Below are positions 11,159 through 25,289 of a DNA stretch of 64,000 nucleotides, piece after piece. The position numbers and the translations under genes are program-made. The notes under the pieces are model-generated. The model was not told the origin of the DNA, searched no databases, and was given only the letters and a program-made list of their open reading frames with translations. Source of the stretch: Klebsiella terrigena. Its GTDB lineage: Bacteria; Pseudomonadota; Gammaproteobacteria; Enterobacterales; Enterobacteriaceae. Where the stretch lies: NCBI RefSeq assembly GCF_006539725.1, contig NZ_BJNO01000024.1:32106-96105 (forward strand). The letters run 5' to 3'. Positions within the stretch are counted from its first letter, which is position 1, and each line of letters starts with the position of its first letter.

Positions 11159-11896
11159 TCAGTTGAGGGAGAGTGCTTTTTCCACCGGCAGGCTGGTGAA
11201 GCGCATCAGGCGGGCTGAGGGCTCTTTCGCGCGCGTCTGGGCATCCGGCAGGGTTCGCCAGCCGTCGCTACCCGCGTATTCCCAGACTTTAAGCTGGCCG
11301 ATACCCGGCGTAGCGGCAATGGACCAGACCAGCACCGACTCGGCGTCGCAGAGCGCCTCTATGGGCTGCATGTTGGCGGTACGCAGCCGACCTGCGCCTG
11401 GCAGCAGCTGCAGGCGCACGGGCGCTTCGCCGGTGAGCTTGAGGACGCTGCGGCGCAGCGCGACCAGCTGGGCGCGAGCTTCATCAGGATCGTGCTGGTT
11501 GTTAATCCAGAGATTTTCGTTGCTGTTGAAAACATACCGATTGGCGTCGTGCAGCGGATGCACGCCGCGAGAAGCGTGCTGCAGTTCCATGTCCAGGCCG
11601 CAGTCGCCTTCCGTTGTCAGCGTGACGCCAACGATATTTCCGGCATATGAAATGGAAAAGCGGGGAAGGTGGCGGTCGCGAAAGACCGGCCTGCCGTCGG
11701 CTTCTCTGATGATTTCGGGAAGCTCGCTAATGCCGTACAGCATAAACAGCAGCTCTGCGAGCAGCGACCGCGACGCGCAGTAGCGGGTTTGTCGGTACTC
11801 CGGCAAACGTCGTGCGGTTTGATGACAGGCCGCCGACAGGCGCGTTGATAGCGGCTCCCTTGCGCTCAGTATCCCTCTTGCAAAATGCGTTGCCAT
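11159..11896 (-). CDS. yieE: 4'-phosphopantetheinyl transferase superfamily protein YieE
   Basis: 245 residues matching E. coli YieE in length and sequence. Superfamily members transfer phosphopantetheine from CoA to carrier proteins. The Mg-binding segment is recognisable as CGLDMELQ. The usual W-x-x-K-E-x-x-x-K signature is replaced by LVALRRSVLKLTG, so the catalytic Glu-bearing motif is degenerate and activity is uncertain. It is the upstream gene of a pair with chrR. Confidence 0.82.
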   Translation of the reverse strand: MATHFARGILSAREPLSTRLSAACHQTARRLPEYRQTRYCASRSLLAELLFMLYGISELPEIIREADGRPVFRDRHLPRFSISYAGNIVGVTLTTEGDCGLDMELQHASRGVHPLHDANRYVFNSNENLWINNQHDPDEARAQLVALRRSVLKLTGEAPVRLQLLPGAGRLRTANMQPIEALCDAESVLVWSIAATPGIGQLKVWEYAGSDGWRTLPDAQTRAKEPSARLMRFTSLPVEKALSLN

Positions 11897-12054
11897 TCGT
11901 CGCTCCGTGATTAATGGTCAGAGATAAAAATTGAGAATTACATTATCGCCTGGAATTGATAGGTTTTAATGCGGAAATCATCCCTTGAAAAGGGGGATTA
12001 TGTGAATTTTACAAATTCTTGCGTAACAAAGAGAGGGTGATACGTTTAACGCCG

Positions 12055-13014
12055 CTATAGCGGGTCCGTATAGAGTCGTTTCAGGGCTTCCCTGAGCCAG
12101 ACGATTTTGGGGTTGTAGCTGTTGCGCTTATGCCACAGCAGGACGAACGGCACCCGGATTTTTTCCAGCAGCTGGGGCTCCAGAGGGAGGGGGCGCGACA
12201 CCAGCGGCAGCTGGTGCTGTCGGTTATAGTGGTGGCAGTAGCGCGGCGCCGTCGCCAGCATGTGGTGATCCGGCTGGGCGGCCATAAACAGCGATTGCTC
12301 AAAGCCCGGCAGGGTCAGGGCGACGGTGCGCTTGTGACCCAAATCCTGCAAAACGTCGTCCAGCGCCCAGGTATCGATTTGCTCCCAGCTGATATTGATA
12401 TGCGGATAGCGTAAAAATGTCTCCAGATTCCACTCTTCGCTGAGGGCCGGATGATCCGCGCGCAGCCACACCTGCGGCAGGTCGGTAAACAGCACCTCGA
12501 AATCGATATACCACGGCAGCTGGCTCAGCTGCTCCCGTGAGCGCGGGTGCGTTTCCCGCCCGCAAAATCCAATATCAACCTCGCCGCGAATAATGGCGTC
12601 CAGCGAGTCATAGTCCCAGCCGCGTAGGCGGATCAGCGCCTGGGGATAGCGCTGGTAGATCTGCCGGGCAAGGGTATCAAAGAGGATCATCATCAGCGGC
12701 ATTTCCGCCGCCAGCTCGAACTTCAGGCCGCTGGGCGTGGCGTGATGCGGCTTATCGAGGATCTGGTTGCCCATCTGCATCCAGTCCGCCAGATCCTGCT
12801 CCATGCTGGTCATCAGCGGAGTTGGCGTCAGGCCGAGAGGCGTCTTAACGAATAGCGGATCGTCGAACCAGGCGCGGAGTTTGGCCAGCGACTTGCTCAC
12901 CGCCGACGGCGAAACGTTCATCCGTTTCGCCGTGCGGGTGACGCTGAGCTCCTGAGTTAAGAGCTGCAGGCAGAGTAATAAATTAAGATCGAGACTCGAC
13001 AGGGGTTTCTTCAT
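12055..13014 (-). CDS. yidZ: LysR-family regulator YidZ
   Basis: 319-residue LysR-type regulator with an N-terminal winged helix-turn-helix ([27 protein letters not shown] segment at about residues 18-42) and a C-terminal effector-binding domain. The E. coli orthologue has been linked to anaerobic nitric oxide resistance. The ATG at 13014 is chosen by homology. Its first 32 bp overlap the end of mdtL on the same strand, suggesting coupled translation. Confidence 0.88.
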   Translation of the reverse strand: MKKPLSSLDLNLLLCLQLLTQELSVTRTAKRMNVSPSAVSKSLAKLRAWFDDPLFVKTPLGLTPTPLMTSMEQDLADWMQMGNQILDKPHHATPSGLKFELAAEMPLMMILFDTLARQIYQRYPQALIRLRGWDYDSLDAIIRGEVDIGFCGRETHPRSREQLSQLPWYIDFEVLFTDLPQVWLRADHPALSEEWNLETFLRYPHINISWEQIDTWALDDVLQDLGHKRTVALTLPGFEQSLFMAAQPDHHMLATAPRYCHHYNRQHQLPLVSRPLPLEPQLLEKIRVPFVLLWHKRNSYNPKIVWLREALKRLYTDPL

Positions 13015-14167
13015 AATTTTGCGCGGCCCGTGCGGGGGCAGCGGCCACAATCAGCACAATGCTGACTATGCTACAGCCAATGAGGATCCCGATCAGCATA
13101 TTCATTGCGCTTAAGCCTACGACGGCGGCCAGCCAAATCCACAGCGAAGAGCCGCAGACCTGAGCGATACCCAGCGCGGAGCTGGCGACGCCGGCGCGCA
13201 GGGTAAACGGCCCCAGCGCCTGGCTCATTGCCACGCCGAAGCCAACGGAGAAGCCCGCGCAAATCAGCGCCAGCCCCAGCATGGTCACCGTTTGGCTGGT
13301 GGCGAGGCTGAGCAGCACCCCGGCAATAAAGAACATCACCTGCGAGGTCAACATCAGGGTGCGCGGCTTAAACAGGGTGAGCGCAAAGGGCGTGGAGAAC
13401 GAGACGGCCATGCTGATCAGCGCCATCAGCGCCATCGCCATCGAGTATTTTCCGCGGTCGAAGCCCATCTCCTCCATCATCAGCACCGGCGAAACGTTCA
13501 CATAGGTGAGGATGGCGGTGACGCTAAGGGTGGTGATGATCACCCGGCTGAGGAAAAAGCGGTTCAGCAGCGATTCGGAGCCGGCGGGTTGCCGATCCGC
13601 CTCGTTTGGCAGCGCGGTTGGACGCGTTTCCCGCAGCACGAAGATCGACAGCAGGCCGACCATCACGCCCATGCCGGTCATGGTGTAAAACAGGCTTTGC
13701 CACGGATACTTAAGCATAATCAGATGGCCCAGCACCGGTGCCAGCACCGGGATAATGCAGGTAATGCCGTTGAGGAGCGACAGCACCTTGGCTCGCCGCC
13801 GGTCGTCGAGGGTATCGCGCAGCACCGCAAAAGCCACCACGTAGCAGCTGCCGGCGCCGATGCCCTGAATAAAGCGTCCGATCAGGAAAAGGGTGCTGGT
13901 ATGCGCCAGCGAGCACAGCAGGGAGGCCAGAATAAAGATAAAGGCGCCAAATATAGCGACCGGCTTGCGTCCGGACCTGTCGGCAATGCGTCCGGCAAAG
14001 AGCATCGCGGTGGCCATACCCGCCAGGTAGACCGAGAAGGCAATATGCAGCTGCGCCTCGCTGGCCCCCAGATCCTGCGCAATTTTCGGCAGACCAACCA
14101 AATACATATCAATGCCGGATGGATAGAGCAAAACCAGCGCAAAACCACAGATCAGAAAGCGTGCCAT
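12983..14167 (-). CDS. mdtL: Multidrug efflux MFS transporter MdtL
   Basis: 394-residue, 12-helix major facilitator of the DHA1 drug:H+ antiporter group. The motif A loop is visible ([14 protein letters not shown]), as is the antiporter motif C region ([17 protein letters not shown]). The E. coli protein raises chloramphenicol tolerance when overexpressed. In E. coli the tna operon lies between mnmE and mdtL; here only 178 bp separate them. Confidence 0.93.
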   Translation of the reverse strand: MARFLICGFALVLLYPSGIDMYLVGLPKIAQDLGASEAQLHIAFSVYLAGMATAMLFAGRIADRSGRKPVAIFGAFIFILASLLCSLAHTSTLFLIGRFIQGIGAGSCYVVAFAVLRDTLDDRRRAKVLSLLNGITCIIPVLAPVLGHLIMLKYPWQSLFYTMTGMGVMVGLLSIFVLRETRPTALPNEADRQPAGSESLLNRFFLSRVIITTLSVTAILTYVNVSPVLMMEEMGFDRGKYSMAMALMALISMAVSFSTPFALTLFKPRTLMLTSQVMFFIAGVLLSLATSQTVTMLGLALICAGFSVGFGVAMSQALGPFTLRAGVASSALGIAQVCGSSLWIWLAAVVGLSAMNMLIGILIGCSIVSIVLIVAAAPARAAQNYEETPVESRS

Positions 14168-14275
14168 AGAACCCCTCGCGATAATAGTGCCGTACAGAGT
14201 AATGGTGAATGCCTGCCAGTACGAGTTGCCATTTGGACAACAATGATTTCCTGGGAGGAAAAACGGGGGGCTTAA

Positions 14276-14314
14276 AAAGTAAAAACCCGCATCAACAGCC
14301 GGTTAATGCGGGTT
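14276..14314 (-). terminator. mnmE terminator
   Basis: On the minus strand AACCCGCAT (14306-14314) pairs with ATGCGGGTT (14284-14292), followed by a T-run (A-run at 14277-14285 on the plus strand). Confidence 0.75.
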
Positions 14315-14345
14315 AGTGAACGTTTACGGACTACGCGAGTCGCGG

Positions 14346-15710
14346 TTACTTACCAATACAGAAGCTGGAGAAAATGCGCCCCAGCAGATCGTCAGAGGTA
14401 AATTCGCCGGTAATTTCGCTTAAGGCCTGCTGTGAGAGCCGCAGCTCTTCAGCCAGCAGCTCGCCGGCCCATGCGCCAAGCAGCTGGGCCTTACCCTGCT
14501 GCAGATGGTTAGCCGCTGCTTCCAGCGCCTGCAGGTGGCGACGGCGGGCGAGGAAGCCGCCCTCCATGTTAGTCTCGAAGCCCATGCTCTGCTTAAGATG
14601 ATTGCGCAGCGCCTCAACGCCCTCACCGGTACGCGCCGACAGGCGAATAAGCGAGTGACCATTTACTTCACTCAGGCCCAGCGTTTCGCCGGTGACGTCG
14701 GCTTTATTGCGCACCACGGTAATCGGCAGCTTTGCCGGCAGGCGTTCGATAAAGTCCGGCCAGATCTCCGCGGGGTCGACGGCGTCGGTAGTGGTGCCAT
14801 CCACCATAAACAGCACCCGGTCGGCCTGGGCGATTTCCTGCCACGCGCGCTCGATACCGATGCGTTCAACCTCATCGTTGGCGTCGCGCAGACCGGCCGT
14901 ATCGATGATGTGCAGCGGCATGCCGTCGATGTGGATATGCTCGCGGAGCACGTCGCGGGTGGTGCCGGCAATATCCGTCACAATAGCGGCTTCACGCCCG
15001 GCCAGCGCGTTCAGCAGGCTCGATTTCCCGGCGTTAGGGCGCCCGGCAATCACCACCTTCATTCCTTCACGCAGCAGGCTGCCCTGACGGGCCTCGGCGC
15101 GAACCGCGTCGAGATCGGCCATCACGTCGTTAAGCTGGGCCTCTATTTTGCCGTCGGAGAGAAAATCAATTTCCTCATCCGGGAAGTCGATGGCCGCTTC
15201 GACGTAGATACGCAGGTGCGTCAGCGCTTCCACCAGGTGGTTAACGCGCGCGGAGAAGGCGCCCTGCAGCGAGTTCAGCGCCGAACGCGCCGCCTGCTCG
15301 GAGCTGGCGTCAATCAGGTCAGCAATCGCCTCGGCCTGAGCCAGGTCGAGCTTATCGTTGAGAAACGCGCGTTCGGAGAACTCTCCCGGGTTAGCAATGC
15401 GCAGGCCCGGAAGCGTCAGAATGCGTTTGAGCAGCAGATCGAGAATGACCGGGCCGCCGTGCCCCTGCAGCTCGAGGACGTCTTCGCCGGTAAAGGAGTT
15501 TGGCCCCGGGAACCACAGGGCGATGCCCTGATCCAGCGCCGTTCCGTTAACGTCCTTGAACGGCAGGTAGTCGGCATAGCGCGGCTTTGGCAGCTTGCCG
15601 AGGACCGCCTCTGCAACCTCGCGCGCCTTCAGGCCAGAGATGCGCAGAATGCCCACACCACCGCGTCCCGGTGGGGTTGCCTGGGCGACGATAGTGTCGT
15701 TATGGCTCAT
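14346..15710 (-). CDS. mnmE: tRNA modification GTPase MnmE
   Basis: With MnmG it installs the carboxymethylaminomethyl group on wobble uridine 34 of certain tRNAs. 454 residues, the same as E. coli. Order: N-terminal tetrahydrofolate-binding domain ([20 protein letters not shown]), helical domain, then inserted Ras-like G domain (G1 [11 protein letters not shown]2 TTRD, G3 DTAGL, G4 NKAD). The protein ends with the conserved CIGK, whose cysteine is essential in the family. Confidence 0.97.
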   Translation of the reverse strand: MSHNDTIVAQATPPGRGGVGILRISGLKAREVAEAVLGKLPKPRYADYLPFKDVNGTALDQGIALWFPGPNSFTGEDVLELQGHGGPVILDLLLKRILTLPGLRIANPGEFSERAFLNDKLDLAQAEAIADLIDASSEQAARSALNSLQGAFSARVNHLVEALTHLRIYVEAAIDFPDEEIDFLSDGKIEAQLNDVMADLDAVRAEARQGSLLREGMKVVIAGRPNAGKSSLLNALAGREAAIVTDIAGTTRDVLREHIHIDGMPLHIIDTAGLRDANDEVERIGIERAWQEIAQADRVLFMVDGTTTDAVDPAEIWPDFIERLPAKLPITVVRNKADVTGETLGLSEVNGHSLIRLSARTGEGVEALRNHLKQSMGFETNMEGGFLARRRHLQALEAAANHLQQGKAQLLGAWAGELLAEELRLSQQALSEITGEFTSDDLLGRIFSSFCIGK

Positions 15711-15727
15711 GATGACTCTCTATGTAA

Positions 15728-15757
15728 ATGTAAAAAAGGCGGTCTATTGACCGCCTT
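15728..15757 (-). terminator. Terminator of the rpmH-rnpA-yidD-yidC transcript
   Basis: On the minus strand AAGGCGGTC/GACCGCCTT (15736-15744 and 15749-15757, loop TATT) is followed by a run of T. It lies past the ERIC-like element, between yidC and mnmE. Confidence 0.75.
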
Positions 15758-15784
15758 CTCTGGCATTAACTCTACCGTAGATAC

Positions 15785-15900
15785 TCTCACTCATTCAAGT
15801 TACAGAAAGACGGCTGGCTAGCGAGGCCCCGAAAGCTGACTGATGTCAGCGACCGGGGCGAACTAACGAAGCCAACGCATCTGCGGCTTGAAGAGTGAAA
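15785..15900. repeat. ERIC-like element downstream of yidC
   Basis: Ends ATTCAAGTTACAGAAAGACGG and GCATCTGCGGCTTGAAGAGTG match the ERIC termini. The centre shows the ERIC inverted repeat (AGGCCCCGAAAGCTGAC / GTCAGCGACCGGGGCGA). Length (about 115 bp) and structure fit a full, divergent ERIC. Confidence 0.8.
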
Positions 15901-15904
15901 ATAA

Positions 15905-17554
15905 TCAGGATTTTTTCTTCTCGCGGCTATGCAGGCCACGTTTCTCCAGACCACGGTAAATCAGCTGCTGCTGGATAATGGTGACCAGGTTGCTGACGAT
16001 GTAGTAAACCACCAGACCAGACGGGAACCACAGGAAGAACACCGTGAAGATGACCGGCATAAAGGTCATGATCTTCTGCTGCATCGGGTCGGTCACGGTC
16101 GTCGGCGACATCTTCTGAATGAAGAACATCGTTGCGCCCATGATGATCGGCAGGATGTAGTACGGGTCTTGTGCAGACAGGTCGTGGATCCACAGGATAA
16201 ACGGCGCATGACGCAGTTCAACCGAGGCGCTCAGCATGTAGTACAGCGCAAGGAAGATTGGCATCTGGATAATCAGCGGGAAGCAGCCGCCCAGCGGGTT
16301 AACCTTCTCCGCTTTATACAGGGCCATCATTTCCTGGCTTTGACGCTGTTTATCATCGCCCAGACGCTCACGCATTGCCTGAATTTTCGGCTGCAGCATA
16401 CGCATCTTCGCCATGGAGGTGTACTGCGCTTTGGTCAGCGGGTACATGATGCCACGAACGATAAAGGTAATAACGATGATCGAGAAGCCCCAGTTGCCGA
16501 GGAAGCTATGGATCCATTTCAGCAGCTTGAACAGCGGCTGAGAAATAAACCACAGCCAGCCGTAGTCAACGGTCAGATCCAGGTGCGGCGCAACGGCAGC
16601 CATTTTGTCCTGAATTGCCGGGCCGACCCACAGCACGCTTTCCAGCTTATCAACCTGACCTGGCTGTACCAGAACCGGCTGAGATTTGTAGCCAATAGCG
16701 ACGATACCGTTACCGAGGTTAGCGGTGTAGAAGCTGTTGGTGCCGCTATTCTGCGGAACCCATGCGGTAGTAAAGTACTGCTGCAGCATGGCAACCCAAC
16801 CGTCTTTGGTGCTGACGTTCAGGTTTTCGTTATCGACGATGGTATCGAATTTGTATTTTTCGTACTTCGTATCTGCGGTTGAATACGCGGCACCGCGGAA
16901 GGTGTGCATCGTAGACAGGCCACCGGTTTGCGTATCGCGTGCGGTTGGCAGGTTAGCAGACTGTTTCAACTGACCGAAGGTGGAGATCTCCAACGGTTTT
17001 TCGCCGACGTTCTGTACGTTGTAGCCTACGTTCACCGCATACTCACCACGTTTCAGGGTGAACGTTTTGGTGAATACGTTGCCGGCTTTGTCGGTGTACG
17101 TCAGCGGAATGACGATTTCGTTCTGGCCATCGGCCAGCACAAACGCATCTTTATCGACGTTATACAGCGGACGAGAGCCATTCGCCGGGTTATCCGGGCC
17201 ATCACGACCGGTTAAACCGCTCTGAGCCTGATAGATAAACTGCGGAGTGGTCTCCAGTAGCTGGAACGGTTCGGTAGACTTAAGTGCTTTCGGGTAAGCC
17301 GGAAGCAGCGCCTGCTCAACATCACCACCGCGGGTGTTGATGGTCAGATCAAGCACGTCTGTTTTAACCGTAATCAGTTTCCCCTGGCCACTGGCCGGTA
17401 CGCCCTGGTCGGCGGCGCTACCCGCTGCTGTGGTCGTTGTCTGCGTGGTCTGCTGCTGCTGGGCTTGCGGATTGTTATCCTGCTCCCAGGCTTGCCAGAT
17501 CATGAAAGACACGAACAACAAAGCGATGATAAGAAGATTGCGTTGCGAATCCAT
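15905..17554 (-). CDS. yidC: Membrane protein insertase YidC
   Basis: Inserts and folds inner-membrane proteins alone or with SecYEG. 549 residues (E. coli 548). First membrane segment at residues 5-22, then a large periplasmic beta domain, then the five-helix insertase core containing the conserved hydrophilic-groove Arg region ([24 protein letters not shown]) and the Gly-Gly-Cys-Phe-Pro stretch. C-terminal tail is basic (REKKKS). It starts 2 bp downstream of yidD in the rpmH-rnpA-yidD-yidC run. Confidence 0.97.
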   Translation of the reverse strand: MDSQRNLLIIALLFVSFMIWQAWEQDNNPQAQQQQTTQTTTTAAGSAADQGVPASGQGKLITVKTDVLDLTINTRGGDVEQALLPAYPKALKSTEPFQLLETTPQFIYQAQSGLTGRDGPDNPANGSRPLYNVDKDAFVLADGQNEIVIPLTYTDKAGNVFTKTFTLKRGEYAVNVGYNVQNVGEKPLEISTFGQLKQSANLPTARDTQTGGLSTMHTFRGAAYSTADTKYEKYKFDTIVDNENLNVSTKDGWVAMLQQYFTTAWVPQNSGTNSFYTANLGNGIVAIGYKSQPVLVQPGQVDKLESVLWVGPAIQDKMAAVAPHLDLTVDYGWLWFISQPLFKLLKWIHSFLGNWGFSIIVITFIVRGIMYPLTKAQYTSMAKMRMLQPKIQAMRERLGDDKQRQSQEMMALYKAEKVNPLGGCFPLIIQMPIFLALYYMLSASVELRHAPFILWIHDLSAQDPYYILPIIMGATMFFIQKMSPTTVTDPMQQKIMTFMPVIFTVFFLWFPSGLVVYYIVSNLVTIIQQQLIYRGLEKRGLHSREKKKS

Positions 17555-17556
17555 CG

Positions 17557-17814
17557 TTAGTGTTCTCTGGTATCAAATGGTCCAGGCGGGACGGGATCGT
17601 CACCACCAGGGTGTAAAGGGTGGCATTTTAATACGCGTTTCACTGTCAACCAACTGCCTTTTACCACCCCAAACCTGCGCAATGCCTCAATTCCGTAGCT
17701 TGAGCAGGTTGGAGTGAAACGACAATGCGGCCCGAGTAGCGGACTAATCAGGCGCTGATAGACCCGTATAAGGCCTATCAGGACCCGGGAGCCAGGCGAC
17801 AATGGCGGCGCCAT
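17557..17814 (-). CDS. yidD: Membrane protein insertion efficiency factor YidD
   Basis: 85-residue small protein that aids YidC-dependent insertion. The family core is intact ([22 protein letters not shown] then [12 protein letters not shown] with two conserved Cys, and [13 protein letters not shown]). Its first 37 bp overlap the end of rnpA, as in other enterobacteria. Confidence 0.95.
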   Translation of the reverse strand: MAPPLSPGSRVLIGLIRVYQRLISPLLGPHCRFTPTCSSYGIEALRRFGVVKGSWLTVKRVLKCHPLHPGGDDPVPPGPFDTREH

Positions 17815-18137
17815 AATTTTTCCAACGCTTCCGAGAGAGCACGGTTATCGAGTTCGGCAACCCCTTTCTTTGCCACCACCACGAAATCCATTGGCGGGAG
17901 TTCATGCTGACGTAAACGGAAGCTTTCACGCGTCAGACGTTTAATCCGATTGCGTTCATGCGCGCGTTTAACGTTTTTCTTGGCGACAGTAAGACCGATG
18001 CGGGGATGCCCCAGCGAATTCAGGCGGCCGAGGATGGTGATTTGCGGCGTGCCAGCCCGTTGTGGCTGCTGGAAGACGAAAGTGAAATGACTGGGAGTTA
18101 ACAAACGTAACTCCCTGGGAAATGCTAGCTTAACCAC
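17778..18137 (-). CDS. rnpA: Ribonuclease P protein component
   Basis: Protein subunit that helps the M1 RNA ribozyme cleave 5' leaders from tRNA precursors. 119 residues. The RNA-binding RNR motif is visible in [16 protein letters not shown] and the left-handed crossover region in [12 protein letters not shown]. It follows rpmH by 15 bp and overlaps yidD. Confidence 0.96.
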   Translation of the reverse strand: MVKLAFPRELRLLTPSHFTFVFQQPQRAGTPQITILGRLNSLGHPRIGLTVAKKNVKRAHERNRIKRLTRESFRLRQHELPPMDFVVVAKKGVAELDNRALSEALEKLWRRHCRLAPGS

Positions 18138-18152
18138 GCAGGGTTAGCTTTA

Positions 18153-18305
<153 letters not shown>

Positions 18306-18394
18306 CTAAACTTGAATTATTTCACTGACTTTTGCGTATACCCGAACGAACTTCGAACGACTAACGCCTCAGCGATGGTGATTAAAGAGGCCGG

Positions 18395-18423
18395 ATTGTA
18401 ATAATTGTACACTCCGGAGTCAA
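18395..18423 (-). promoter_or_regulatory. rpmH promoter
   Basis: Minus-strand TTGACT (18423-18418), 17-bp spacer, TACAAT (18400-18395). It is a near-consensus sigma-70 promoter about 100 bp upstream of the rpmH start. Confidence 0.8.
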
Positions 18424-18914
18424 TTCTCTTTCCTTATTTCTCACACCTTGTCGCACAAAAAATGAGCTGAGACAGGCTGCGGAAAACGGGCATTACGCAC
18501 CGGGTGGAGGATTATACGGCCTGACGGGTAAAGCGCAAGGATCGCAGGGGATCTTTGTTAGATCGTTTAGGCCCAAAACCGGCATAGCTCATTAATTTTT
18601 CCAATATGCGGGCGAAATCGTGTCCCACCCTTCCCAGGATCGATTACACTTACCCGGCTTCGATCCTTCCTGTGGATAAAACGGGAAGAATCTGTTGAGA
18701 AACACAAGATATCTTTTTCAGTTTAGGCTATGATCCCCGGTCCCGATCGCGATCCCCGGATCCGCATCGGACAAAAACCGCAGATAGCGGTTCGCACGTC
18801 ACCCCTTTTGTGCAGGGGCTTTTCGGCTTATGCAGGGTCTGGTCGACGTGTGCCAACAATCACGATTGTTTCTTTTTTTCTTTATATCGATTTTATGTTC
18901 GAGTGGAGTCCGCC
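18424..18914 (+). promoter_or_regulatory. dnaA promoter region: GATC cluster and DnaA box
   Basis: This gene-free stretch upstream of dnaA holds nine GATC sites within 223 bp (18540, 18550, 18561, 18638, 18662, 18732, 18745, 18751, 18759), far above chance. It also has a perfect DnaA box, TTATCCACA on the minus strand, at 18671-18679. TATGAT at 18729-18734 is a possible -10. The pattern fits the known autoregulation of dnaA by DnaA and its sequestration by SeqA. It is not an oriC: the box array and AT-rich unwinding repeats are absent. Confidence 0.75.
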
Positions 18915-20318
18915 GTGTCACTTTCGCTTTGGCAGCAGTGTCTTGCCCGATTGCAGGATGAGTTACCAGCCACAGAATTTAGTATGTGGATACGCCCGTT
19001 GCAGGCGGAACTGAGCGATAACACGCTGGCACTGTATGCGCCAAACCGTTTTGTGCTCGATTGGGTAAGGGATAAATACCTCAATAATATCAATGGACTC
19101 CTCAATGATTTTTGCGGTGCTGATGCCCCACAGCTGCGCTTTGAAGTCGGCACTAAACCGGCGGTACAGCCGCAGCGCGGCGCGGTAAATAACGTCGCGA
19201 CAGCCGCACCGGCCGCGCAGGTTCAGATGGCGCGCGTGGCGCCGACGATCGTCCGCCCAGGCTGGGATAACGTCCCGGCGCCGGCGGAACCGACCTACCG
19301 CTCTAACGTCAACGTCAAGCATACCTTTGATAACTTTGTCGAAGGTAAGTCTAACCAGCTGGCCCGCGCGGCGGCGCGCCAGGTTGCGGATAACCCGGGC
19401 GGTGCCTACAACCCGTTATTCCTTTATGGCGGCACCGGTTTGGGTAAAACCCACCTTTTGCACGCGGTCGGTAACGGCATCGTTGCGCGCAAGCCGAACG
19501 CCAAAGTGGTCTATATGCACTCCGAGCGCTTTGTTCAGGACATGGTTAAAGCCTTGCAGAACAACGCGATCGAAGAATTTAAGCGCTACTACCGCTCCGT
19601 AGATGCCCTGCTGATCGATGATATTCAGTTCTTTGCTAATAAAGAGCGCTCGCAGGAAGAGTTTTTCCACACCTTCAACGCCCTGCTGGAAGGTAATCAG
19701 CAGATCATTCTCACTTCGGATCGCTATCCGAAAGAGATCAACGGCGTTGAGGATCGTCTGAAATCACGCTTCGGCTGGGGGCTGACGGTGGCGATCGAGC
19801 CGCCTGAGCTGGAAACCCGCGTGGCGATCCTGATGAAAAAAGCGGACGAAAACGACATTCGTCTGCCGGGTGAAGTCGCCTTCTTTATTGCCAAGCGTTT
19901 ACGTTCCAACGTACGTGAGCTGGAAGGGGCGCTGAACCGCGTTATCGCTAACGCCAACTTTACCGGCCGGGCGATCACCATCGATTTCGTGCGCGAAGCG
20001 CTGCGCGATCTGCTGGCGCTGCAGGAAAAGCTGGTCACCATCGACAATATTCAGAAGACGGTGGCGGAGTACTATAAAATTAAGGTGGCGGATCTGCTCT
20101 CCAAGCGCCGCTCCCGCTCGGTGGCGCGTCCTCGTCAGATGGCGATGGCGCTGGCTAAAGAGCTGACGAACCACAGTTTGCCGGAAATTGGCGACGCGTT
20201 CGGCGGCCGTGACCATACCACCGTGCTGCACGCCTGCCGTAAGATTGAGCAGCTGCGTGAAGAAAGCCACGATATCAAAGAAGATTTTTCCAATTTAATC
20301 AGAACATTATCCTCGTGA
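18915..20318 (+). CDS. dnaA: Chromosomal replication initiator DnaA
   Basis: Binds DnaA boxes and melts oriC to load the helicase. 467 residues with a GTG start at 18915, fixed by the conserved N-terminus (M/V)[13 protein letters not shown]. Domain I at 1-85, a variable linker (domain II, about 86-130) that differs most from E. coli, AAA+ domain III with Walker [10 protein letters not shown] near residue 172 and Walker B LLIDDIQF, and domain IV ending with the [14 protein letters not shown] signature. Four bp separate it from dnaN. Confidence 0.98.
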   Translation: MSLSLWQQCLARLQDELPATEFSMWIRPLQAELSDNTLALYAPNRFVLDWVRDKYLNNINGLLNDFCGADAPQLRFEVGTKPAVQPQRGAVNNVATAAPAAQVQMARVAPTIVRPGWDNVPAPAEPTYRSNVNVKHTFDNFVEGKSNQLARAAARQVADNPGGAYNPLFLYGGTGLGKTHLLHAVGNGIVARKPNAKVVYMHSERFVQDMVKALQNNAIEEFKRYYRSVDALLIDDIQFFANKERSQEEFFHTFNALLEGNQQIILTSDRYPKEINGVEDRLKSRFGWGLTVAIEPPELETRVAILMKKADENDIRLPGEVAFFIAKRLRSNVRELEGALNRVIANANFTGRAITIDFVREALRDLLALQEKLVTIDNIQKTVAEYYKIKVADLLSKRRSRSVARPRQMAMALAKELTNHSLPEIGDAFGGRDHTTVLHACRKIEQLREESHDIKEDFSNLIRTLSS

Positions 20319-20322
20319 CGCT

Positions 20323-21423
20323 ATGAAATTTACCGTAGAACGTGAACATTTATTAAAACCTCTGCAACAGGTAAGCGGCCCGTTAGGTGGTCGTCCGACG
20401 CTGCCCATTCTCGGTAACCTGCTGCTTCAGGTCTCGGAAGGCGCGCTGTCGCTCACCGGTACGGACCTGGAAATGGAAATGGTGGCGCGCGTTGCGCTGA
20501 TGCAACCGCATGAAACGGGCGCAACGACGGTTCCGGCACGTAAATTCTTTGATATCTGCCGTGGCCTCCCTGAAGGGGCGGAGATCGCCGTTCAGCTGGA
20601 AGGCGATCGGATGCTGGTGCGCTCCGGGCGCAGCCGCTTCTCGCTGTCGACGCTTCCTGCCGCTGATTTCCCTAATCTCGACGACTGGCAGAGCGAAGTT
20701 GAATTCACGCTGCCGCAGGCGACGATGAAGCGCCTGATTGAAGCCACCCAGTTTTCAATGGCGCACCAGGACGTCCGCTATTACTTAAACGGTATGCTGT
20801 TTGAGACCGAAGGCGACGAGCTGCGCACCGTCGCAACCGACGGGCACCGCCTGGCGGTCTGCTCTATGCCGCTGGGTGAATCGCTGCCTAACCATTCGGT
20901 GATCGTGCCGCGTAAAGGGGTGATTGAGCTGATGCGCATGCTCGACGGTGGCGATACGCCGCTGCGCGTGCAGATTGGCAGCAACAACATCCGCGCCCAC
21001 GTCGGTGACTTCATCTTTACATCGAAGCTGGTTGACGGTCGTTTCCCTGACTACCGCCGCGTGCTGCCGAAGAATCCGGATAAGCATCTGGATGCCGGCT
21101 GCGATATCCTCAAGCAGGCGTTTGCCCGGGCGGCAATTCTCTCAAACGAGAAGTTCCGCGGCGTGCGCCTTTACGTGAGCGAAAATCAGCTGAAAATCAC
21201 CGCCAATAACCCGGAACAGGAAGAAGCGGAAGAGATCCTCGACGTTTCGTATTCCGGCAGCGAGATGGAAATTGGCTTTAACGTCAGCTACGTACTGGAC
21301 GTGCTGAATGCGCTGAAGTGCGAAAACGTGCGTATTTTACTGACCGATTCGGTGTCGAGCGTGCAGATTGAGGATGCGGCGTCGCAATCGGCAGCCTACG
21401 TTGTCATGCCTATGCGCTTGTAA
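20323..21423 (+). CDS. dnaN: DNA polymerase III beta sliding clamp
   Basis: Dimeric ring clamp that tethers polymerases to DNA. 366 residues, the same as E. coli, with three clamp folds and the C-terminal hydrophobic pocket segment ending YVVMPMRL that binds clamp-interacting peptides. It follows dnaA by 4 bp. A 139-bp gap to recF holds an ERIC-like repeat; in E. coli the two genes practically touch. Confidence 0.98.
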   Translation: MKFTVEREHLLKPLQQVSGPLGGRPTLPILGNLLLQVSEGALSLTGTDLEMEMVARVALMQPHETGATTVPARKFFDICRGLPEGAEIAVQLEGDRMLVRSGRSRFSLSTLPAADFPNLDDWQSEVEFTLPQATMKRLIEATQFSMAHQDVRYYLNGMLFETEGDELRTVATDGHRLAVCSMPLGESLPNHSVIVPRKGVIELMRMLDGGDTPLRVQIGSNNIRAHVGDFIFTSKLVDGRFPDYRRVLPKNPDKHLDAGCDILKQAFARAAILSNEKFRGVRLYVSENQLKITANNPEQEEAEEILDVSYSGSEMEIGFNVSYVLDVLNALKCENVRILLTDSVSSVQIEDAASQSAAYVVMPMRL

Positions 21424-21439
21424 AGAATATCGGGCTATC

Positions 21440-21550
21440 TTACTTGCCATTTTCAACCTGGGCTGTGCTCGCCCCTGTCACGTACTTCGTGTACGCTCCA
21501 GGGTCTGTGCGCAGTCCGCGTTGAAACTGGCTGCGACGATAACGCCCTGG
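21440..21550. repeat. ERIC-like element between dnaN and recF
   Basis: The core TGCTCGCCCCTGTCACGTACTT / GTACGCTCCAGGG, with a following TCCGCGTTGAAAC arm, aligns with the centre and right arm of ERIC. The ends are more diverged. It interrupts an otherwise compact replication operon. Confidence 0.65.
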
Positions 21551-21562
21551 CTATGAGTTGAT

Positions 21563-25079
<3,517 letters not shown>

Positions 25080-25130
25080 GCCGCAAATTCCCCGGTATAG
25101 CGCTTCGCTGACCGGGGTAAGCGTTTGATA

Positions 25131-25172
25131 AACCCGGAATGCACGCTCAACGGCGTCATCCGGGTTTTTTTT
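25131..25172 (+). terminator. gyrB terminator
   Basis: AACCCGGA (25131-25138) pairs with TCCGGGTT (25159-25166), followed by T8. A second hairpin, CCCCGGT/ACCGGGG (25090-25117), lies just upstream. Confidence 0.8.
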
Positions 25173-25289
25173 GGCCGGAAAAGGGGAATCCCCCTGGCCA
25201 ACCCATCCCCGTTTTCCCTGGCTTCTGTTGCTGTTTTTTGAGCGGAATCGCGTTAGCATGAGTCAGGACTCATCTTACCTGGGGATCTC

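Noticed and set aside
14505..15821. 438-codon plus-strand open frame opposite mnmE
   Set aside because: Antisense shadow of mnmE, with no family resemblance.
15929..16882. 317-codon plus-strand open frame opposite yidC
   Set aside because: It is antisense to a fully conserved gene, has a low-complexity His/Gln/Arg-rich translation and no ribosome-binding site. High GC content makes such shadows common.
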